Of a stretch of 64,000 nt of DNA, positions 36,068 to 44,741 are shown piece after piece. Numbering within the stretch: the first letter of the stretch is position 1; each line of letters starts with the position of its first letter. The translations under genes were made by a program, and so were the position numbers. This DNA comes from Blautia sp. (GTDB taxonomy: Bacteria > Bacillota > Clostridia > Lachnospirales > Lachnospiraceae), in contig JAETNR010000012.1 of assembly GCA_021772055.1 (NCBI GenBank), positions 44,152 through 108,151 on the forward strand, written 5' to 3'. Under the pieces are notes generated by a model. It saw only the letters and a list, made by a program, of their open reading frames with translations, was not told the origin of the DNA and did not search any database.

Positions 36068-37729
36068 TTAATCGTCCTTATAATCTTCCCGCCTTTTTTC
36101 GCTTGGCTCATAGATTTTCATTTCGTTTTTTCCCGGCTCCACAATCATTAACCGCCGGGTTCCGTCAAAACTCCCAACCACAAAAGCAAACTCTTTCAGG
36201 TTGGTAGCCGCACCGATATTTCCGTTCTTATCCATGGCAATGACAGACATACTGCCGCAGTCCGATCCCATTCGGGAAAGCCTATGGACATGTTCCCCCA
36301 ATACCTCCTCGCAGGCCTTCTGGGCGGTATAGCCCCTGGAGATCCGGTCTACAATGGCATAGGAAAGACACCCTCTCATAATATCTTCTCCCACTCCGGT
36401 AGCGGCGGCTGCACCAACTTTGGAATCCGCATAAAAGCCGGAACCTATGATGGGGCTGTCCCCCACTCTGCCGGGATGCTTCATAAACAGTCCTGAAGTA
36501 GAAACCCCGCATCCCATGGAGCCATTTTCATCCCTACCTATAATACAGACTGTATCATGTCCGTCGTACGCTTCCTGCTCTTCCAGCAGTTCCTGTTTCT
36601 GCTTCTGCTCTTCATAACGTTCTCTTGCAGCAGGGGAGAGCATATCCGCCTCCGTGCACCCATGGCTCACTGCATAGTTCTCCGCCCCTTTTCCTGCAAG
36701 AAAACAATTCCGTTTATGATGGCTTAACTCCAAAGCTGCAATGATCGGATTTTTCACATTATGTACAGCCATGACGCCTCCGGCCCTTAAAGAATCTCCG
36801 TTCATGTAAGCTGCATCCAGTTCCACAATGCCCTCTCTATTCGGCAGTCCCCCATAGCCCACCGAATGATAGCATTCTGCATCTTCCACTTCTTTTACGG
36901 CCTCCACAATGGCTCTGTGAATATCCGGCTGTTCCTGATAATAAGCAATTCCCTTCTCCACACCAATCTCGGACATTTTCCAGGTGGAAATAAAGTTCCA
37001 GCCCTTGCGGCTCAGCAATGATCCTGCTTCCTTATCAATAATAAGCGTAAAATTCTTATGCGTCCTCAAAAAAGATGCCGGAACATTTTCCGTAATCCCG
37101 CCTTCCACCAGTGCCTGCACTGCCTTGGCTTTGCTCTTTCCGGAAGCCGCCAGGATCACATGCTCTGTATCCATGATTTCCGTAAATCCCATAGTAAACA
37201 TCTGGGTTGGCGTTTCTTCTCTTTTCAGATGGAATAAATTCTGCGTTGCGTCAATGGTAGATTCAAAGCTATCCGCTACAAAAAGCGTGGATGTAAACGG
37301 TGTTCCCGGTTCATTCGCTCCCACATGGCCATTTGTTCCAAGCCCCAAAAGCTGAATATCACGATGATACTTTTTCAAAACTTCCCCATAACGGGTAAGC
37401 TCCGCTTCCTTATCCGCCGCCTCCGCATTCATCATGTCCACAACCCTGGGCTGCATGGAAATCCGGTCATACAGACAGGTATGCATAAAAGAATAAACGC
37501 TGTACGGCATTTCCCTTTTCCCTACATATTCATCCAGATTCAGAAAAACACATTGGCTGATATCCAGTCCCCCATTGACTGCATCTGCCATTTTCACAAG
37601 AAATTCCTGCGGAGTCTTTCCGGTGGTGAAGGACAGAACGCTATCCGGCTTTTCAGTAATCTGCTCTGCAAAGATTTTCACCAGCACATCTGACATTTCC
37701 TGATAATTATCCACTTCAATGATGTTCAT
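36068..37729 (-). CDS. Fusion: NagB-type aminosugar-6-phosphate deaminase + N4-(beta-N-acetylglucosaminyl)-L-asparaginase
   Basis: One 553-residue frame with two whole enzymes. Residues 1-242 are a glucosamine-6-phosphate deaminase/isomerase: TTGKTPQEFL phosphate loop, LNLDEYVG, and the catalytic GTNGHVGANEPGTPF. From about residue 243 (WNFISTWKMS) to the end is a glycosylasparaginase of the Ntn-hydrolase type. It has SVGYGGLPNREGIVELDAA, then the autocleavage site GHD-T (the Thr would become the nucleophile), then HPGRVGDSP and GAAAATGVGEDIMRG. Family reactions are GlcNAc-Asn to aspartate plus amino-GlcNAc, and GlcN6P to Fru6P plus ammonia. Both fit N-glycan remnant use. Start at 37729 with AGGAG; a GTG eight codons earlier lies in the ribosome site. 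Regulated perhaps by the divergent AraC gene. Confidence 0.88.
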   Translation of the reverse strand: MNIIEVDNYQEMSDVLVKIFAEQITEKPDSVLSFTTGKTPQEFLVKMADAVNGGLDISQCVFLNLDEYVGKREMPYSVYSFMHTCLYDRISMQPRVVDMMNAEAADKEAELTRYGEVLKKYHRDIQLLGLGTNGHVGANEPGTPFTSTLFVADSFESTIDATQNLFHLKREETPTQMFTMGFTEIMDTEHVILAASGKSKAKAVQALVEGGITENVPASFLRTHKNFTLIIDKEAGSLLSRKGWNFISTWKMSEIGVEKGIAYYQEQPDIHRAIVEAVKEVEDAECYHSVGYGGLPNREGIVELDAAYMNGDSLRAGGVMAVHNVKNPIIAALELSHHKRNCFLAGKGAENYAVSHGCTEADMLSPAARERYEEQKQKQELLEEQEAYDGHDTVCIIGRDENGSMGCGVSTSGLFMKHPGRVGDSPIIGSGFYADSKVGAAAATGVGEDIMRGCLSYAIVDRISRGYTAQKACEEVLGEHVHRLSRMGSDCGSMSVIAMDKNGNIGAATNLKEFAFVVGSFDGTRRLMIVEPGKNEMKIYEPSEKRREDYKDD

Positions 37730-38127
37730 CCTGCTCTCCTCCCTCCTTTTCACTGTTTTGCATAGTTTTGCTTTGTTTTCTTGTTTCCGTTTGTTGATTT
37801 TTACGATAAAATCATTATAGTAAACATTTTTAAATCTGTCTTAACATTTTTTGTCGGGATACCTTTCTATTAACATATATTGACAGATTTTTTTTCATTA
37901 AACACTGTATTTTTCATTCATTTTGCCATAGGTTTTATGAAATAACCATAGCATATATTATAACCGTAAGTTTCCCGAAAAATATTAACTAATGCAGGCT
38001 CTCATCTATTGTTAAAAAGCACCATTGATTTTATTTATATATTATTCTACAATAATATTTTAATATAGATTGTTCCTGTTATTCCTTACCCATATAAAAG
38101 CGTAACATAATTGAAGGGAAGATTTCT
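37730..38127. other. Divergent AT-rich intergenic region
   Basis: 398 bases between the fusion gene (minus) and an AraC regulator (plus). On the minus strand a perfect TATAAT (37814-37819) with a TTAAGA-like box (37839-37844, 19-base spacer) is the best promoter candidate for the fusion gene. The plus side holds several TATAT/TAATAT stretches near 38030-38065 that could serve the regulator. No operator repeat was identified. Confidence 0.4.
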
Positions 38128-39051
38128 ATGCCAAATACTACCAACGCCAAAGAGCTGCCCCAGCAGGAAGTTCATAATACGTCTTACCACGACAAAGTTG
38201 AGAACTTCGATCTGCTTTATAAAATTACTCCGGTCAGTGAAAAATCTACTCCTCTGCTTCATTATCATGAATGCTATGAAATTGTATTTTATATTTCTGC
38301 GGACGTTGAAATATATGTAGATAATCTGCACTTTACCCTTTCCTCCCGCGACCTCATCATTATTCCGCCGCGGAAGCTGCATAAAGTGATTTCCCGTCCA
38401 AGCCAGACCTATATTCGATACGTCTTTTATTTTACAAGTGAGCAGATAAATCAGGCTTTCAGAAACAGCAGCAATCCAAAGTCTTCTCAGCTTTTTAAAG
38501 ATAATGTTTGCTGCAAGCTATCTCTCCCCGCTCAGGCATATATGAGAATGAATAATGTTTTCCACAACATGTACGAGCACAAAACAATATTATCCTATAA
38601 AAATAGCGATCTTTTAAACACTTATGCTTCCGCAATCCTGCAGGAAGCCATCTTTCTGTCCGAAAAATACATGGAGAAGGAATTGACAGCGGATAAATCG
38701 TCACCTATTGATCAAATACTTCAATATATTAATGATCACTATTCCGAAAATATTACTTTGGATATTTTAGAGACCAAGTTTTACATGGACAAATCCTATA
38801 TCTGCAGGCTGTTCCAGAAAACAATGGGAATTTCTGTGATTAATTATCTGCAATACAGGCGAATCATGGAAGCACAGCAGCTTCTGCTGAACAGCGATCT
38901 GCCGATCATTGATATTTGTATGGACTGCGGATTTAACAATGTCCAGCATTTTTACCGGGTATTTAAAAAAATCACAAATTTAACACCCACAGAATATAAA
39001 AAGCACCTTCTCAGTACCCATCTGGGCCAGGCACTTTCTTTTCCATCATAA
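38128..39051 (+). CDS. AraC-family regulator with N-terminal cupin
   Basis: 307 residues. Cupin sensor (about 25-110; LLHYHECYEIVFYISADVEI, then DLIIIPPRKLHKV) and a C-terminal double HTH (about 195-295; LDILETKFYMDKSYICRLFQ, then CGFNNVQHFYRVFKKITN). Such regulators bind sugars and usually activate a neighbouring catabolic gene. The only divergent neighbour is the deaminase-glycosylasparaginase fusion, which is the likely target. Ends in a strong terminator. Confidence 0.9.
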   Translation: MPNTTNAKELPQQEVHNTSYHDKVENFDLLYKITPVSEKSTPLLHYHECYEIVFYISADVEIYVDNLHFTLSSRDLIIIPPRKLHKVISRPSQTYIRYVFYFTSEQINQAFRNSSNPKSSQLFKDNVCCKLSLPAQAYMRMNNVFHNMYEHKTILSYKNSDLLNTYASAILQEAIFLSEKYMEKELTADKSSPIDQILQYINDHYSENITLDILETKFYMDKSYICRLFQKTMGISVINYLQYRRIMEAQQLLLNSDLPIIDICMDCGFNNVQHFYRVFKKITNLTPTEYKKHLLSTHLGQALSFPS

Positions 39052-39055
39052 AACA

Positions 39056-39105
39056 AAAAGAACTCCTGAACAGATTCATTTCCTGTCTGTTCAGGAGTTC
39101 TTTTC
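39056..39105 (+). terminator. Terminator of the cupin-AraC gene
   Basis: GAACTCCTGAACAG (39060-39073) pairs perfectly with CTGTTCAGGAGTTC (39087-39100) around a 13-base loop, followed by TTTT. AAAAA on the other side lets it also serve the minus-strand dehydrogenase remnant. Confidence 0.85.
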
Positions 39106-39140
39106 CTGCTGCAAAATCGGGGACTGCCGTATTGATTCGC

Positions 39141-39880
39141 TTAATATGTAATTTTTACAATTCCGCCATTTTTCCAGGCTTCGGTTGTGGCAAAGCCGAT
39201 CTGTGTGGATTTTGTGCCGTCATATACGGTTACTTCCGGTTTCCTTCCGGTTTCTACGCAGTTGATAAATTCCTGCATTTCCAGAAGATAGGATTCCGCA
39301 AATCTCTCCGGGAAACCGCTGACGCATTCTTTTACGGCACCGTTGTTATCATAAATCATGCAGAGATTCTTTTCCGGTACAGGACTGATGCGAAGGGTTC
39401 CCTCCGTACCCACAATCTCTGTCTCCACATGATAGCCGTGAGCTGCCGTACGTCCCACATGGATGAATCCAAGTGCTCCGTTTGCGCATTTGTACATAGC
39501 TGCACCTGTCTCGTCATCGCCTGCTGCCTTAAATTCCGGATGTTTAAAGGTAGCTCCCGCAGCATAGACTTCCACAGGGTCAGAACCCAGGAACCAGCGC
39601 ATGAGATCAATATCATGAATTGCCATATCAATAAAAATACCGCCGCTGGTTGCTGCAAAACGGATGGCACCCTCTACCAGGGCTTCCGGATCGATGCCTG
39701 CAGCTTTTACCATATAGGGGGTTCCGATGGCACCTTCCTGAATTTTCTTCTTCGCATATGCATAGGAAGGGTCGAATCTTCTCATAAATCCCAGAAAGAA
39801 TGCAAGCTCAGGATGACGCTCCACGGCAGCTTCTGCCATTCTGCACTCTTCTACTGTAACGCACATTCTCACCGTAAAAT
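39141..39880 (-). pseudogene. Gfo/Idh/MocA oxidoreductase lacking its NAD-binding domain
   Basis: The frame matches inositol 2-dehydrogenase-like proteins from VTVEECRMAEAAVE onward: FFLGFMRRFDPSYAYAKKKI, GGIFIDMAIHDIDLMRWFLG (catalytic Asp/His region), then the C-terminal beta sheet to the end. Whole proteins are about 340 residues and start with a GxGxxG Rossmann domain. Here about 100-120 N-terminal residues, including the cofactor site and the EKP motif, are missing and replaced by unrelated MVIFYYFTVRM. No good ribosome site is present. Without the NAD domain it cannot be a working dehydrogenase. Confidence 0.8.
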
Positions 39881-40030
39881 AGTAAAATATCACCATTCCA
39901 AATGAAACAGCACTTTACATGGCAGACTTCGTTTCGCTCTCTATTGTCCCAAATTATAGTTTGGGAGAAAACAGCGGAAGATTTGAATGGCCCCTTTCAC
40001 ATTTTCATTGCAAAATAGGAAATTATCATC

Positions 40031-40783
40031 ATGAAAAAAGAACTGACACTTTATATGGCAGATTACATTTCCTGCCAGCCTGACTGGCATTGGAATTCAG
40101 ACAGCAATAACTGGACCGGATATCACATATGGCATGTAGAAAAAGGCGGCGCTGAAATTCTGGTTTCCAATGAAAAATATACGCTTTATCCGGGAGATTT
40201 CTTTTTATTTGATTTGAAGGAAAATCATGTTTGTACCCATAATCCGGATAATCCTCTCATGGTTTCCACAGTTTATTTCGATTGTCCTGATTTTACACTT
40301 TCTAAGCGACTCATACGGCAGAATACCCTGCTGAATCAGGCAGTGCAGCAGATATACACCTGTATGAAAAACGGCCAGAAAGATCTGGCCCTTTTATGGC
40401 TTCATGCAATTTGGGAAACCTTTATAAAATGCCAGCCGGAACTGCCCCCCATAGCACCGGCTGTTTCCTGTGCATGCGCATATATTGAAGAACACCTGGC
40501 GGATAATTTTTCACTGCGGCAATTATGTGACTATGTGGGGTATTCAGAAAACCAGCTAATACGTTTATTCCGCCGTGATCTGAATTGCACCCCATTACAA
40601 TATTGTCTCAAAAGAAAAATTGCATCTGCAAAAAATCAGCTGATATACAGTTCACAGTCTGTAAGAGAGATTTCGGATATTCTGGGATTTTATGACAGCA
40701 GCCATTTTTCTAAAATTTTTAAAGAGCAGGTCGGGTGTACTCCCAAAGAATTCCGGCAATTGCCTGTGGGGTCTGTAATTTAA
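40031..40783 (+). CDS. AraC-family regulator
   Basis: 250 residues. Short cupin-like sensor (WHVEKGGAEILVSNEKYTLY, then PGDFFLFDL) and a C-terminal double HTH (about 150-245; FSLRQLCDYVGYSENQLIRL, then LGFYDSSHFSKIFKEQVG). It stands alone on the plus strand between the dehydrogenase remnant and the shell-protein gene, which it meets tail to tail. Possible original target is the broken dehydrogenase locus to its left, whose promoter would have been divergent. Confidence 0.88.
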   Translation: MKKELTLYMADYISCQPDWHWNSDSNNWTGYHIWHVEKGGAEILVSNEKYTLYPGDFFLFDLKENHVCTHNPDNPLMVSTVYFDCPDFTLSKRLIRQNTLLNQAVQQIYTCMKNGQKDLALLWLHAIWETFIKCQPELPPIAPAVSCACAYIEEHLADNFSLRQLCDYVGYSENQLIRLFRRDLNCTPLQYCLKRKIASAKNQLIYSSQSVREISDILGFYDSSHFSKIFKEQVGCTPKEFRQLPVGSVI

Positions 40784-40828
40784 GATTACTTCGCTATTTC
40801 GGATAGCTGCATTTTATACTATTAGTTT

Positions 40829-41542
40829 CTATAAATATGGCACCCCAGGTATCTCCGGATAGCTGCCCATTGCGATAAGTAATTCAAGGCCTATCTGCCT
40901 TGCCTCAACCACTGCTGTCTTCACTGCACTCGCATCGCCGGAAAATGCCAGGATTACTTCATTGGAGTGGCTTGTCCCGTGATCCGGCGTCATATAATTC
41001 ACAGCCTCAATATGGGAAGCTTTCATTGCAGCGTCTGCCATCACAAGTCCTATCGCCGCCGGAGAACCCGCCAAAAAGCCAAAGGCTTTATCCGGAACCG
41101 CTCGAAATGCTTTCTGCAGTACTGCCCCCGCACTGGCAGAATATGCAAACTCCAAATGTCCCGCTTCACTGATATATAATTCACCCGCATATTTATTGGT
41201 CAGATCCAAGGCCATACGGACGGCATCACGTACATCCGAGACATCATTTCCGCCGATCACCACATAATTTCCATGGCCTCCCCATCCCTTTGTATCACGG
41301 GGCAGCTCGATGCTGAGTACTTCTGTATTCGTAGATTTGACTGCATCGTCCAGTGCAGTGAACTGTCCCGCCGCCCCCGTCCTGGAGCTGAACAGCCCAA
41401 GTGCATGATATTTCGTCCCGATCTTCATCTTCTCCAGCAGCGTATCATCCACCCCCGGTATCACAAGCCCAATCGTATCAAGAACCGCAGTACCAACAAA
41501 TTCCGTTCTTGTACAAGTCATGCTAATTGATCTTACGTCCAT
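40829..41542 (-). CDS. pduB: Bacterial microcompartment shell protein, PduB-like tandem BMC trimer
   Basis: Structural shell protein of 237 residues with two BMC domains in tandem (about 10-115 and 120-230). Close to PduB/EtuB: EFVGTAVLDTIGLVIPGVDD, IELPRDTKGWGGHGNYVVIG, SDVRDAVRMALDL, NEVILAFSGD and EARQIGLELL. In known systems it trimerises into a facet tile with a gated pore. Start at MDVRSISM (41542) with GGAGGA before it. No other shell gene, signature enzyme, aldehyde dehydrogenase or cobalamin gene is nearby. It is therefore an orphan here and must work with shells encoded elsewhere, or be a relic. Confidence 0.9.
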   Translation of the reverse strand: MDVRSISMTCTRTEFVGTAVLDTIGLVIPGVDDTLLEKMKIGTKYHALGLFSSRTGAAGQFTALDDAVKSTNTEVLSIELPRDTKGWGGHGNYVVIGGNDVSDVRDAVRMALDLTNKYAGELYISEAGHLEFAYSASAGAVLQKAFRAVPDKAFGFLAGSPAAIGLVMADAAMKASHIEAVNYMTPDHGTSHSNEVILAFSGDASAVKTAVVEARQIGLELLIAMGSYPEIPGVPYL

Positions 41543-41750
41543 CTTTTGATCCTCCAACATCCGCCGCCAGCACAAATCTACGGCCCCTTTTTACGGAAAT
41601 CATCTATATTTCATAGTATATCCAAAGTCCATCAAAATAGCAACTATTTGAGATATCCGTTACGACTTTGCATATTTACAAGAATTATCGCTATTTCGCC
41701 AGTATATCTTTTTTTGCGTTTCATATTGCCGACTGCGGCAATCTTTCGAA

Positions 41751-42821
41751 TCAACGCAGCACCCTGGGCGAAACACCAAACACTTTCTTAAAACATTTGG
41801 AAAAGTATTTTGCATCAGGTATTCCCACCTCTATTGCAGTCGTTTCTATACTTTTCCCGGAAACCAGATAAATAACAGACTGGAACATACGAATATTCAT
41901 CAGGTAATAATTTACTGTCATTCCCGTTTCTTTTTTAAATTGAGAGCATAAATGATAGTAATTCAAATACACCTTTTCTGCAATACAGTCCACGGAAAGT
42001 TCCGGTTCCTGAAAGTGGTCATGAATATACGCAATTGCTTTTTGTATAGAAACAGACATACTTTTTTTATAAAGGAAAATGAGCTGATTTCTATATAATT
42101 CTATGATATAATCGGGAATACTGTTCATTTCCAAACGATACAACAGAGTAATGAAAGGATTAAATATTTTCTCAGAAGAATACTTCCGGGAAGTTTCCTG
42201 TTCCAGGAGTTCTCCCAGAAGTTTCATTAAATCCACAGAAACCAGAAGCCTGCATTCCGGATCATTCCTGCCGTCTAAATCGTAAGTATAGATTGTTTCC
42301 AGTAATTCAATAATCTTAGATAATTTTCTACGCTGCCCGGCAATCAGAATCTCATTCTTTCGCTGTGAACTAAGATATTGTTCTGACACAGCCGCCCGGA
42401 GAGATTCCTTTTCCGCTCTGTCCTGCGAGCGCTCTTCCAAAAGCTTAACCGCCTGTTTCAAAACAGCAGCCAGCCCATTTTCATCGATTGGTTTCAGCAG
42501 ATAGGCCGTTACTCCAAGGCGAATTGCTTCCTTGGCATAATTAAATTCGCTGTAACCGGATATGATGACAAAAATTAAATCCGGCATAATTTCTCTTGCC
42601 TTTTCAATAAAGAGCAATCCATTTATAAAAGGCATATTGATGTCAACCAATATGATATCCGGGCAAAGCCTTCCAATCTGTTCCAACGCATCTTCCCCAT
42701 TTTGGGCTTCTCCGCACACAAAACAGTCATATTCATTCCAGGAGAACGAACACTTCATCGCTTCGCGAAAAATAGATTCATCATCTGCAATTAGAACCTT
42801 ATATTTTTTATCAACAGACAT
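41751..42821 (-). CDS. YesN-like response regulator with long linker
   Basis: About 356 residues. Receiver domain (phospho-acceptor Asp in IILVDINMPFINGL, Lys in YLLKPIDENG), a mixed helical linker of about 120 residues, then AraC HTH (about 255-350; LSVDCIAEKVYLNYYHLCSQ, then VGIPDAKYFSKCFKKVFGVS). Start at MSVDKKYKV (42821) with AGGAAAG; a GTG five codons earlier also exists. It overlaps the kinase gene by 11 bases. Confidence 0.9.
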   Translation of the reverse strand: MSVDKKYKVLIADDESIFREAMKCSFSWNEYDCFVCGEAQNGEDALEQIGRLCPDIILVDINMPFINGLLFIEKAREIMPDLIFVIISGYSEFNYAKEAIRLGVTAYLLKPIDENGLAAVLKQAVKLLEERSQDRAEKESLRAAVSEQYLSSQRKNEILIAGQRRKLSKIIELLETIYTYDLDGRNDPECRLLVSVDLMKLLGELLEQETSRKYSSEKIFNPFITLLYRLEMNSIPDYIIELYRNQLIFLYKKSMSVSIQKAIAYIHDHFQEPELSVDCIAEKVYLNYYHLCSQFKKETGMTVNYYLMNIRMFQSVIYLVSGKSIETTAIEVGIPDAKYFSKCFKKVFGVSPRVLR

Positions 42822-44631
42822 CGCTTCTTTCCTCACTTTCCAGAGGGATACGGATTGTTACTTTTGTAAATTCGTGATAAACACTTTCTATGGTCATCTT
42901 ATAATTATCTCCATATAAAAGCCCCAGACGTTGGGAAATATTTCCTAATCCAAAGGAATCTTTGCTGGTTGTCATTTGAGAATCCAGTCTTTTCTGAATT
43001 TCTGTCAATTTGTCAGGCTCAATTCCCCTGCCTGTATCAAATACAGAAATCATTAAATAATCTTCCTGCTCCAGACCGGTCACCATAATTTTCCCCTTTG
43101 AATGGCTTTCTTTTATGCCATGATAGATGGCGTTTTCAACCAAAGGTTGTATTGTAAGTTTTGGTATCTTATACTGGTGAGTGGAATGGGAAAAATTGAT
43201 TTCGCATTCTACATACTCCCGGTACCGAAGGCTTTGGAGTTTTATATAGCTCTCTGTCAGACGTATTTCTTCTTCTACGGTAATAATTTCTCTGCCGCTG
43301 CTTAAGGATAAGCGGTAGAAATCTACCAAACTTCTTAATGCAATGAGAGCTTCTTCTCCGCGGTTCAGTTTGATAAAAGACGCAATGGTTTCCATGGTAT
43401 TATATAAAAAGTGGGGATTGACCTGCGCCTGTAAAAGCTTATATTCATTTCTTCGTTTCATTTTTTGTTCGTTATAAAAAGCTTTTTGAGACGCTTCCAG
43501 GCTGTCCATTAAGGAATTAAACTCCTGTGCAAGCAGCCCCATTTCACCGCTGATATTTGCAGAGACTCTGGAATTGGTTTGATGTTTTTTTATCTGATTC
43601 ATTGTATCCAGGAGCTGATATACCGGTTTCGTTACGGTGCGGGCAACCAGCCAGGACACCAATAGCAAAAGACAGCATACTGCAGCCAGAATGCATAAGA
43701 TCATCTGTTTCATTCGTGTCTGTTCATATGCCACATCTTCCAGGCTTGTAACGCAAAAAAGTTTCCAGCCTGATCGGATATCTGTACTGGAATATAAGAT
43801 GGGAATATCAGATGTTTCTATCAGCAGATCTTCCCTGTCAGTGCAGGATTTATATTGATGCGGGGTAAGACCTGTAACCTGTGTGATTTTCTTTAGAAGG
43901 CTTTCTTTCTCACATGAGGAAATGATATATCCGTTTTCATCCACAATATAATAATCACTATGATTCCCGCCGGAATTTTGGGAATCATAAGTATTGGAAA
44001 AGTAAGATTCACTGACAAATAATGTTACAACTCCCAGAGATTCACCGGTGTTCTTATTTCTTATCAGTTTGGAGATTGGAAAAACATATTCTTTTGTATC
44101 GTAGGGATTCCCGGTTTCCAAAAGGGTAAGCCGGTTCCAAACCGGTTTTTGTTTTTGACGTGCTGTTTCCAGATCTTCCGGACTGATTACGGAATAAACC
44201 AGCTCTTTCGGGATATCATAACCGCTGTAAACAACTTCATCTTCAATAAATACCGCCATTCCGCATGCGATCGTGGATGGATTGATAATATCACTGCCAG
44301 CTTCCGCCAGACCGGACCAGAGCCGTGCTTTATAGAATTGGCTCTTTTCATCATCCACACGCAGATACTCCATGATCTCATTCTGCAATGGCTTTGACTG
44401 GGCAATGACTCTGGTATAATCCTCAACAGTTGTTGCAATGGTATCAATATTGTCAGCCATGGTATTCATCATGTGATAGGTATCGTTTTTCACACGCTGA
44501 ATCATGGTATTATAAAAAATTTCCGAAGAGATAAACCAGAAAGAAATCAGGGCAATCACAGTAACCGCAATATTGGTCAGAAATATTTTATTTTTCAGGG
44601 AAAAATACTTTTGGGGTATGCTCTTTTTCAT
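42811..44631 (-). CDS. YesM-like sensor histidine kinase
   Basis: 606 residues. Membrane spans at about 13-33 and 305-330 flank a large external Cache-like sensor. HAMP (VTKPVYQLLDTMNQIKKHQT) and the His_kinase box LQAQVNPHFLYNTMETIASF follow. The HATPase region has LTIQPLVENAIYHGI and FGLGNISQRL. Cognate with the overlapping YesN-like gene. The natural target is probably the transporter/oxidoreductase operon on the same strand, whose transporter is now mostly lost. Confidence 0.9.
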   Translation of the reverse strand: MKKSIPQKYFSLKNKIFLTNIAVTVIALISFWFISSEIFYNTMIQRVKNDTYHMMNTMADNIDTIATTVEDYTRVIAQSKPLQNEIMEYLRVDDEKSQFYKARLWSGLAEAGSDIINPSTIACGMAVFIEDEVVYSGYDIPKELVYSVISPEDLETARQKQKPVWNRLTLLETGNPYDTKEYVFPISKLIRNKNTGESLGVVTLFVSESYFSNTYDSQNSGGNHSDYYIVDENGYIISSCEKESLLKKITQVTGLTPHQYKSCTDREDLLIETSDIPILYSSTDIRSGWKLFCVTSLEDVAYEQTRMKQMILCILAAVCCLLLLVSWLVARTVTKPVYQLLDTMNQIKKHQTNSRVSANISGEMGLLAQEFNSLMDSLEASQKAFYNEQKMKRRNEYKLLQAQVNPHFLYNTMETIASFIKLNRGEEALIALRSLVDFYRLSLSSGREIITVEEEIRLTESYIKLQSLRYREYVECEINFSHSTHQYKIPKLTIQPLVENAIYHGIKESHSKGKIMVTGLEQEDYLMISVFDTGRGIEPDKLTEIQKRLDSQMTTSKDSFGLGNISQRLGLLYGDNYKMTIESVYHEFTKVTIRIPLESEERSDVC

Positions 44632-44689
44632 ATTATGTTCTCCGGGAAAGACGTTTTTTTCAGTATATCACTTAAGGGTGAAAAAATAC

Positions 44690-44735
44690 AGAAAAACGAA
44701 TACGTAATCCTTTAATGGAATTTTACGTATCCGTA
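44690..44735 (-). terminator. Terminator after the FAD oxidoreductase gene
   Basis: ACGAATACGTAA (44696-44707) pairs with TTACGTATCCGT (44723-44734), one mismatch, 15-base loop. On the minus strand CGTTTTTCTG follows. It lies 7 bases after the oxidoreductase stop. Confidence 0.7.
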
Positions 44736-44741
44736 ATTCTT

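Noticed and set aside
36068..37729. NagB-glycosylasparaginase as a deletion scar like the other chimeras
   Set aside because: Both domains appear complete with all key residues and natural ends, so a true fusion is preferred, though an in-frame loss of a short spacer is not excluded.
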